Assembly: GCA_020633625.1 (NCBI GenBank)
Contig: JACKDJ010000021.1
Location: 20,512 to 84,511 of the forward strand
Direction: 5' to 3'
From: Myxococcales bacterium
GTDB taxonomy: Bacteria; Myxococcota_A; Bradymonadia; REDH01
DNA length: 64,000 nt
The translations under genes and the position numbers were made by a program. Under the pieces are notes generated by a model that saw nothing but the letters and a program-made list of their open reading frames with translations, had not been told where the DNA came from and searched no databases. Position 1 is the first letter of the stretch. Every line of letters begins with the position of its first letter. This document shows, piece by piece, positions 58,352-64,000 of this stretch.

Positions 58352-59539
58352 ATGGCACGTCGAACGCTGACCCTCGCGCTCGTCTTCGCCGCCGCAGCCC
58401 TCGGCGCGTGCGGCGGACGCCCGTTCGTCGACGACCTCGCCGAGCTCGACGGACTCCTCGCCTCGAACCGCGTCGACGACATCGACATCGACACCTCCGG
58501 CATCGAGGACACCAACGTCCGCGAGCTCAGGCAGCAGGCCCGCGACTCGCTCGCGAACTCCCGCCTCAACTACGAGCACGCCGCCGACGCCTGGCAGAAC
58601 CGCAAGGACGATCAGGCCGACGAGTTCACCCGAGTCGGCCTCATCTACTTCCACGCCGCCGACAACTACGCCACCTCGGCCGACGCCCGCGAGCGACTCG
58701 GCGAGGCCAACGCACTCTACCAGGCTCAGCGCCAGCGTCGGAACGAGTACAACGACGCGATCCGCTCCGAGAACGAGCTGATCGCGCTGCTCGAGACCAT
58801 CAGCCAGCTCTTCGAGCGCAATGAGGCTCTCCAGCGCCAGCTCGCTACCGTAGAGGCGCAGTTTCAGACCGAGGCGCAGGCCGTCTACTCCATCCAAGAA
58901 GCCCGCATCGCCCAGCGCGAGGCCGAAGGGACCAAGGCACCGCAGTACGCCGCCGACCTCTACACGCAGGCGAACGCCAGCCTCGCCCGTGCCAACCAGC
59001 TCTACGAGTCCGGCGACTACGAAGGCACCGCCGAGATCGCCCTCCGCGCGATCGAGGAGTACCACCGCGCCACCGAGGCCGCCCGGCCGTCGTTCGTCGC
59101 CGAGCAGGACGTCGTTCTGCGCGACGGACAGAACCAGCAGATCTTCCAGGCCGCCACCCGCGCCTTCGGAGACCAGCTCGCGTTCATCGACGCGCGTGGA
59201 ATCGTCGTCGTTATCCCAGGGCTCTTTGTCCGCGGACAGACCGACGTCAACAGCGACCGCGTACATCTCCTCGACCTCGTCCTCGACCTCATCCGCCAGT
59301 ATGACAACCGGCAGATCCTGATCGAGGGCCACACGCAGGACCGCGGGGCCGACGACGCCAACATGGCCCTCAGCCAGACCCGCGCAAACGCCGTCCAGGA
59401 CTACTTCCTCGACCGCGGAGTGCGTGGCTCGCGCATCTCGACCGCCGGATTCGGCGAGGCCGCGCCCCGCTTCGATAACCGAACAGACGGCGGCCGCGCC
59501 GACAACGACCGCGTCGAGGTCGTCTTCCTCGTGCGCTAG
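58352..59539 (+). CDS. OmpA-family lipoprotein with coiled-coil stalk
   Basis: 395 aa. Signal with lipobox (AAAALGAC). Long helical region at about 50-255 (SLANSRLNYEHAADAW, NEYNDAIRSENELIALLETI). C-terminal OmpA peptidoglycan-binding domain from about 270: GIVVVIPGLFVRGQ, ILIEGHTQDRGADDANMALS, SQTRANAVQDYFLDRGV, NRTDGGRADNDRVEVVF. It anchors the outer membrane to peptidoglycan like a long Pal. Ends just before the hairpin at 59569-59605. Confidence 0.95.
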   Translation: MARRTLTLALVFAAAALGACGGRPFVDDLAELDGLLASNRVDDIDIDTSGIEDTNVRELRQQARDSLANSRLNYEHAADAWQNRKDDQADEFTRVGLIYFHAADNYATSADARERLGEANALYQAQRQRRNEYNDAIRSENELIALLETISQLFERNEALQRQLATVEAQFQTEAQAVYSIQEARIAQREAEGTKAPQYAADLYTQANASLARANQLYESGDYEGTAEIALRAIEEYHRATEAARPSFVAEQDVVLRDGQNQQIFQAATRAFGDQLAFIDARGIVVVIPGLFVRGQTDVNSDRVHLLDLVLDLIRQYDNRQILIEGHTQDRGADDANMALSQTRANAVQDYFLDRGVRGSRISTAGFGEAAPRFDNRTDGGRADNDRVEVVFLVR

Positions 59540-59568
59540 TCCCCGCCCGCCGACTCACACCGGCTTGA

Positions 59569-59605
59569 ACGACGAAGGCCCGCACTCTGTGCGGGCCTTC
59601 GTCGT
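59569..59605. terminator. Perfect 17-bp stem, 3-base loop terminator
   Basis: Left arm 59569-59585 pairs fully with right arm 59589-59605 around a TCT loop. It sits between the convergent ompA-like stop (59539) and mscS stop (59625) and can serve both strands. Confidence 0.85.
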
Positions 59606-59624
59606 TCGTGCGGCTCTCGAGAGC

Positions 59625-61718
59625 CTAGCGCGTGGACTCGGATCGGAGCGACGCTGCCGCCGCCGGAGACACGGACCTGATGTGGAGGTCGCGCTGAGGG
59701 AACGGGATCTCGATCCCCTCCTCCTTCAGCACGTCCCAGACGAAGAACATCAGCTTCCCGACCATCGCGCGCGGGTCCAACGCGTGCGCGTCGACCCACA
59801 CCAGCAGCTCGAAGTTGACCGAGCTGTCGCCGAACGCGACCAACCACACGTCCGGCTCGGGATCCCGCAGCACCCCCGCGAACTGCGCGGCCGCACGCAG
59901 AAGCGCGGCACGCACCTGATGAACGTCGGACCCATACGAGACTCCCACGGGCACGTGCACGCGCACGACCGGCGACCCATGCGTCCAGTTGATCAGCGAC
60001 GTCCCCGTCACGCTCGACGCCGGCACCAGCAGGTCGGTGTTGTCACGCGTGCGGATGCGGACGGCACGCGCGCCGATCTCCTCGATGACGCCCGTGTGCG
60101 CGTCGCCGACGGTGACCAGGTCGCCCTTCTCGACCTGACGCCCGAACAGAAGCATCAGCCCGCTCAGGAGGTTCCGCGCAAAGTCCTGCAGTCCGAAGCC
60201 GATACCAACGCCGAGCGCGCCGGCAAACACGGTCACGGCGCCAAGGTCGATCCCCAGCGCCATCAGCGTCGCGACGGCCGCGAGCGCCACCATCGCATAC
60301 TGCGCCGCCGTCGTGATCGCGTAGGCCATACCGACATCAACGCCGAGCCGGGGGAACCAAACACGCTCGGCGCTCACACGAACGACTCGCCACACCAGCA
60401 CGGCTGCTGCTGCAACCAGCCCGGCACGCAGCAGCGACAGCAGCGACAGCATGTCGTCGCCCACCGACACACCGATCGCGCCCAGCAGCCGCACCAGGGG
60501 GCCGACGAGGCCCAGCAACGCGAGGACCGCGCCCAAGAATGCAAGCTTGATACAGGCGCGAGCGAAGCCGTCGACCTCCGCGACCAGCGCGGACACCAGC
60601 CCGTCGCCCCGAGGCCGCGTCGTGACGCGCTCGAACCAACGCAGCGTCAGCGCACCCGCGGTCGCCAACGCGACGATGCCGTACGACCGCAGCAGCAGCG
60701 TCGAGGCTGCGCGGTGGAACCCGAGTCCCCACAGCGCCAGCAACGCCAGCGACGACGACAGGAACGCCGCTGCGTACCGCTCAACCCCCCGACGAAAGCG
60801 CAGGTAGCCGGCGCTCCCCTCGGGCGGAAGCAACGCGACGAACTGCCGGCGAAGCGCGAAAGCCACCGCGCCGCAGGCGAACGCTGCGACACGGAGCGTC
60901 TCTTCGGCGAGCCGCACCACGTCGGTCGCCGCCCCGAACGTCCGCGCGGCCGCAACTCCCGTGAGCGCACCGAGCAGGATGGGCGCGGTCGTGAGGAGGG
61001 CGCGCCAGAGTCGACGCGCGGGTCCGGCGGGAAGCGCGAACAGGTTGTCGCGGAGGACCACTCTGGCGGCCTCTCGCACGCTCGCCCAGCCCAGCCACAA
61101 GGCCGCCAGAGTGGTGCCGGCGCGCGGCCACTGCGCATCCGGGTACAGGCCGGACACAGGCCCCATCAGCGCACCCCAGACGAGGGTGGGGCCGACGAGC
61201 GCCGCTCCAAGCCGGAACAGGAGCGCGCGCCACGGCGCCTCCCAGTCGTCGCGTGTCGGAGCCGTCGCCACTAGCTGTGCGGCCACAAAGTCGCGGACGC
61301 GTCGGTCCGCGACGACAGCGACGAGCAGCGCCACGACCAGCATCACCAGGGCGGGCGCCCAGTCCGACGGGGATGCGTGCCGGAGTGCCTGCACGGCCGC
61401 GCCGGGCGCTTGCGCCACGGCGGTGCCGACCCGCCGAAGAGTCGAGGCGTCGAACCCGAACGGCTCCTGCGAGAAGAACGGCGTGTCGGCCGCGCTCGGC
61501 TCGAACCGGATCCGCATCGGCGCAGCCTCGACACGCTGAGCCCCGTGCGACGCGTCGACGGTGCTCCCGACGGCTTCGGTCACGAGCTGGAGCGGCGACA
61601 CGAGCGTGGCCGCCGCAGCTCCGGAACCATCCGCCGCGCTCGACGCGGGCGACGCGCACACTAGAGCGGCGAGCGCGACGGTCAGCGCGACACCCGCACG
61701 CGCCGAAAAGCGCCTCAC
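59625..61718 (-). CDS. MscS-family mechanosensitive channel, large (MscK-like) type
   Basis: 697 aa; GTG start overlaps the HEAT-like gene stop (GTGA). Sec signal (LTVALAALVCASPASSAA), a periplasmic stretch, then about ten transmembrane segments. The pore and beta-domain signature lies near residue 480-600: GVGIGFGLQDFARNLLSGL, GRQVEKGDLVTVGD, TGVIEEIGARAVRIRTRDN, LLVPASSVTGTSLINWT. It opens under membrane tension in osmotic downshock. Larger than E. coli MscS (286 aa). Confidence 0.95.
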   Translation of the reverse strand: MRRFSARAGVALTVALAALVCASPASSAADGSGAAAATLVSPLQLVTEAVGSTVDASHGAQRVEAAPMRIRFEPSAADTPFFSQEPFGFDASTLRRVGTAVAQAPGAAVQALRHASPSDWAPALVMLVVALLVAVVADRRVRDFVAAQLVATAPTRDDWEAPWRALLFRLGAALVGPTLVWGALMGPVSGLYPDAQWPRAGTTLAALWLGWASVREAARVVLRDNLFALPAGPARRLWRALLTTAPILLGALTGVAAARTFGAATDVVRLAEETLRVAAFACGAVAFALRRQFVALLPPEGSAGYLRFRRGVERYAAAFLSSSLALLALWGLGFHRAASTLLLRSYGIVALATAGALTLRWFERVTTRPRGDGLVSALVAEVDGFARACIKLAFLGAVLALLGLVGPLVRLLGAIGVSVGDDMLSLLSLLRAGLVAAAAVLVWRVVRVSAERVWFPRLGVDVGMAYAITTAAQYAMVALAAVATLMALGIDLGAVTVFAGALGVGIGFGLQDFARNLLSGLMLLFGRQVEKGDLVTVGDAHTGVIEEIGARAVRIRTRDNTDLLVPASSVTGTSLINWTHGSPVVRVHVPVGVSYGSDVHQVRAALLRAAAQFAGVLRDPEPDVWLVAFGDSSVNFELLVWVDAHALDPRAMVGKLMFFVWDVLKEEGIEIPFPQRDLHIRSVSPAAAASLRSESTR

Positions 61719-62689
61719 GACGGCTCCACGGGCGAGACCTGTACTCGCGCAGGCGCGCCGCTGTCGTGCAGCGCCCTCGACAGCGCCGCTGCCTCCTCCC
61801 GAAGGAGCCTCGGCGGCTCGGGCAGGAGCTGCACGAGGTCGGCGTCTCGATGACGGCCTCCGCCGGCCGCGGCCCCCTCCTCGGCGCGACCGCCCGCACC
61901 GTCCACCGCTCGGGCTCCTACGCTCGGACCCAGCCTCGCGACCGCGTGCAGGTCGTCGCCCTCTGCGTTGCCCCGGCTCGACTGTTCGCCTGGCACGACG
62001 CTCTCATCGAGCGCTACGGTCTCGCCGGCCGCGACGCGCGACGGTCCGCCAGCGTCGGCGGCGGGCTCGCCAGCGTCGGCGACGGGCTCGCTACGCGGCG
62101 GCAGGCGCCCCAGAGCACGCAGCCCCGCGAGCAGACGCGCCGCCTCGGTCCGAACGCCGTTCGTCTCGACGGGGCCGCTCGCGATCGCCCTCAGGCGCCG
62201 CAGCGCGGCGTCGGCGGCGTCGAGCGGCAGCGCCTCGCGGAACGCGTAGGCGGCTTCGGTTCTGACGATCTCGTCCGCGTCGTCGAAAGCCCGAGAACCC
62301 CAGCGCTCCAGCAGCGACCGACGCGAGCGCAGCGCCGCCGAATACGCCGCCGCACGCGCGAAGGGGCTCGCGGATGTCGCACCCACCTTCAGCACGGCGT
62401 GGACGCGCGCATCCGTCGGCTCCGGACCGACCACGAGCGCCCTCAGCGCGGCGGCGATCTCGTCGTCACTCGTGCGTTCCACGGCAACGGCAGCGACGGC
62501 GTCGAACAGCTCCGCGCTCGCCAGCCGCAGCGCGACGCGGAGCAGCGACATGCGGAGCGGACCGCTCGAGGTCGGGAGCGCAGCCGCGACCAGCGCGACG
62601 GCCCTCTCCGACTCCGCGAGCGCGAGCTCGGCGGCGAGTCGCTCAGCCGTGGTCACCGCGCAGAGAGCCGCGATCTCGGGCGGCATCAT
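61715..62689 (-). CDS. HEAT-like repeat protein
   Basis: 324 aa from ATG 62689; a GTG at 62707 is also in frame. No signal peptide. About residues 1-200 are Ala/Leu-rich paired helices (MSLLRVALRLASAELFDAV, EIVRTEAAYAFREALPLDAA, RTEAARLLAGLRALG), like HEAT repeats. The C-terminal third is Gly/Ala/Glu-rich and probably disordered. Overlaps mscS by four bases, so the two are co-made. Function unknown. Confidence 0.75.
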   Translation of the reverse strand: MMPPEIAALCAVTTAERLAAELALAESERAVALVAAALPTSSGPLRMSLLRVALRLASAELFDAVAAVAVERTSDDEIAAALRALVVGPEPTDARVHAVLKVGATSASPFARAAAYSAALRSRRSLLERWGSRAFDDADEIVRTEAAYAFREALPLDAADAALRRLRAIASGPVETNGVRTEAARLLAGLRALGRLPPRSEPVADAGEPAADAGGPSRVAAGETVALDESVVPGEQSSRGNAEGDDLHAVARLGPSVGARAVDGAGGRAEEGAAAGGGRHRDADLVQLLPEPPRLLREEAAALSRALHDSGAPARVQVSPVEPS

Positions 62690-62861
62690 GGGCGTGCCGC
62701 CAGCCACCCCATCGGCGTCGCCGCCGAACGGGCGGGTTCACGGTCGTGGGTGTTGTGCGGCGGGCTCGACTTCATTGACCTGGCGCGGGGGGGCCCTGAT
62801 CTTCTGGCCGAACCCGCGCGCGGTCAAGCCCGACCGGCCGACCTCTCCGCCCCGGTGGGCA

Positions 62862-63398
62862 ATGTCGTCTCGCACGATCGTCATCACTCCGCCGTCGTTC
62901 GACCTCGACCGCCTCGACTCGTGCCTGCTGCACGTCGTGCTCGTCGAGCCGGAGATTCCGCAGAACACGGGGAGCATCGCGCGGCTCTGCGCCGCGACGC
63001 GCGCGTGGCTGCACCTCGTCGAGCCGCTCGGGTTCGTGCTCGAGGACCGCTACCTGCGTCGGGCCGGCCTCGACTACTGGCCCGGGGTTCGCCTGTCGGT
63101 GCACCGTTCGCTCGACGCGCTCGAGGCGATGCTGCCGCGCGAGCGCGCGCACCTCTTCACGAAACGCGCGACGACGCTGCACACAGAGGCCCGGTACTCC
63201 CGGGGCGACGTGCTCGTATTCGGGCGCGAGACGCGGGGCCTCGACGAGGCGCTCCTGGAGCGCTTCTCGGACCGGCTCGTTCGCATCCCGACATCGTCAG
63301 AGGTTCGGAGCATCAACCTCGCGAACGCCGCGTCGGTCGGGGCGTACGAGGTGCTCCGCCAGCTCGAGTGGCCCGGCGAGAGCCCCGCGGAGAGCTAG
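62862..63398 (+). CDS. trmL: tRNA (cytidine/uridine-2'-O-)-methyltransferase TrmL
   Basis: 178 aa from ATG 62862. SPOUT fold: EPEIPQNTGSIARLCAAT, HLVEPLGFVLEDRYLRRAGL, DYWPGV, FGRETRGLDEALL and RSINLANAASVGAYEVLRQL. Methylates the wobble ribose of tRNA-Leu. About twelve extra N-terminal residues. Divergent from the HEAT-like gene by 172 bases. Confidence 0.95.
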   Translation: MSSRTIVITPPSFDLDRLDSCLLHVVLVEPEIPQNTGSIARLCAATRAWLHLVEPLGFVLEDRYLRRAGLDYWPGVRLSVHRSLDALEAMLPRERAHLFTKRATTLHTEARYSRGDVLVFGRETRGLDEALLERFSDRLVRIPTSSEVRSINLANAASVGAYEVLRQLEWPGESPAES

Positions 63399-63704
63399 CG
63401 AGACCGGCAAATGCGGACTCGCGCACGTGGGCGGATCACCGCCGAGCAGATTCCCCCTTGACGCCGATCCGCCCCCTCGTCACACTGCCCAAGTCACAGC
63501 CATTCGACAGGAACCGTCGCGTCAGAAACCAATCTGGCCGGCCGCCTCGTAGCCTCCGTGCAATCACGGACCAAACAAGGCGGTACCGCCGACTCCCGGG
63601 GGAGCACCATGGGACAGCGCACAAGCAGAGAAGTTGCCGTAAAAATCGCGGTCGCAACCGTTAGCACCCGTCCCCAAATCACTTCTACCCCCCCCAGAAG
63701 CATA
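63399..63704. other. Intergenic stretch after trmL
   Basis: 306 bases with no gene. The part at about 63480-63700 is visibly less GC-rich than the rest of the window (runs such as CAAATCACTTCT and AAAAATCG), as expected for a promoter region or transferred DNA. No consensus promoter fixed. Confidence 0.5.
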
Positions 63705-63775
63705 ACGTAGGGACGATGCCACGCATCGCCCCCCGGCCGCAGGCCGGGCCCAACCGCGATGCAAACGTCCCACCG
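63705..63775 (+). repeat. 71-bp direct repeat, copy 1
   Basis: Begins ACGTAGGGACGATGCC and ends CCCACCG. Contains a GCGATGC-like arm with its complement and a second hairpin (CCCGGCC-GCA-GGCCGGG). The central 31 bases (63721-63751) are identical in copy 2. Confidence 0.85.
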
Positions 63776-63818
63776 CCAGCAGGACCACCCCCGCACCACA
63801 CCGCCGCCCCCCGCCCCC

Positions 63819-63889
63819 ACGTAGGGGCGATGCCACGCATCGCCCCCCGGCCGCAGGCCGGGCCCCACCGCCCAACAAACGCCCCACCG
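63819..63889 (+). repeat. 71-bp direct repeat, copy 2
   Basis: Starts 114 bases after copy 1. Holds two adjacent perfect hairpins: GGCGATGC-CAC-GCATCGCC and CCCGGCC-GCA-GGCCGGG. One base differs in the first 47; the right part is more diverged. Confidence 0.85.
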
Positions 63890-64000
63890 TCCAAACGTGC
63901 GCGACGCGCCGCCCTGGCGATCGCCTTCGCGACGTTGGCCGCATGTGACGCGACAGACGCCGATCCGGCCGATGTCCTGACGCTGCCCGACGTCGCGGCC
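63830..64000 (+). CDS. Lipoprotein, 5' part (cut by window end)
   Basis: Open frame to the window edge. The hydrophobic core and lipobox (RRAALAIAFATLAAC), followed by DATDADPADV, mark a lipoprotein. The nearest in-frame start is ATG 63830 inside repeat copy 2, giving a 24-residue Pro/Arg-rich lead (MPRIAPRPQAGPHRP). The ATG in repeat copy 1 (63716) is also in frame, exactly 38 codons earlier, with no stop between. The rest is outside the window. Confidence 0.6.
   Translation, partial: MPRIAPRPQAGPHRPTNAPPSKRARRAALAIAFATLAACDATDADPADVLTLPDVAA

Noticed and set aside
61253..63664. 803-codon open frame on the plus strand
   Set aside because: Runs antisense to mscS and the HEAT-like gene and out of frame through trmL; composition is a shadow.
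63705..63889. CRISPR-like array
   Set aside because: Only two 71-bp copies, palindromic inside, no regular spacers and no cas genes; fits a dispersed hairpin repeat.

Overview
The window is very GC-rich, densely coded, and carries many features typical of myxobacteria (Myxococcota, probably Polyangia/Sandaracinaceae-like; the lineage is an inference). These features are a Glt/Nfs-type envelope gene cluster with FHA and AgmX/PglI-like C-terminal domains, a MYXO-CTERM-like sorting tail, many lipoproteins with Asp/Ala/Gly linkers ('DAG' type), Cys-rich repeats, an FHA-GAF sigma54 activator and a Hanks-type Ser/Thr kinase. I see no rRNA, tRNA, CRISPR, transposase or phage module.

Layout. 1-9719 (minus strand): a run of TPR proteins, a small secreted protein and two tandem FHA/TonB-like proteins. 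It reads as a GltD-E-F-G-like set with a duplicated G gene; the second copy runs off the left edge. 9935-10270: small lipoprotein. 10374-15932 (minus): ribosomal operon rpsP-khpA-rimM-trmD-rplS, then a membrane coiled-coil SMC-like protein, rnhB and yraN, with a good promoter in front of rpsP. 16056-21628: surface glycan/lipid genes on both strands (membrane glycosyltransferase-like protein, epimerase, polysaccharide deacetylase, GT2, B12-radical SAM). 21771-24931: clpX, a TetR regulator, a PEGA-like secreted protein with no normal start codon and a membrane FHA protein. 24969-32288: two predicted metal-site secreted proteins (one DUF4920), a peptidoglycan-binding/PGRP-amidase/Cys-repeat lipoprotein operon, a Cys-rich lipoprotein and an unknown protein. 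32368-38715: penicillin-acylase-type lipoprotein, stand-alone RlmK, a one-domain asparaginase, a formyltransferase and a Kazal lipoprotein. 38808-42165: MBOAT + SGNH acyl-transfer pair and a metallophosphoesterase. 42202-47652: beta-propeller protein, HARE-HTH/Mrr-like fusion, lipB, tmk and rpsU. 47815-54979 (minus): Ser/Thr kinase, TPR-like protein, FHA-GAF-sigma54 activator and two lipoproteins. 55028-59539: DsbD-N-like lipoprotein, PrkA kinase, coiled-coil protein and OmpA lipoprotein, ending in a perfect hairpin. 59625-63398: MscS channel, HEAT-like protein and trmL. 63705-63889: two copies of a 71-bp double-hairpin repeat; the second supplies the only visible start codon of a lipoprotein cut by the right edge.

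How genes work together. Translational coupling (ATGA, GTGA, TGATG or CTGA overlaps) links most operons, for example rimM-trmD-rplS, SMC-like-rnhB, GT2-radical SAM, DUF4920-Tat protein, MBOAT-SGNH, sigma54 activator-lipoproteins and HEAT-mscS. Three genes appear to lack an ATG/GTG/TTG start where coding begins (24362/24380, 44523, 55558), two with well-placed CTG codons. Functional assignments rest on motifs read by eye; no database search was run.
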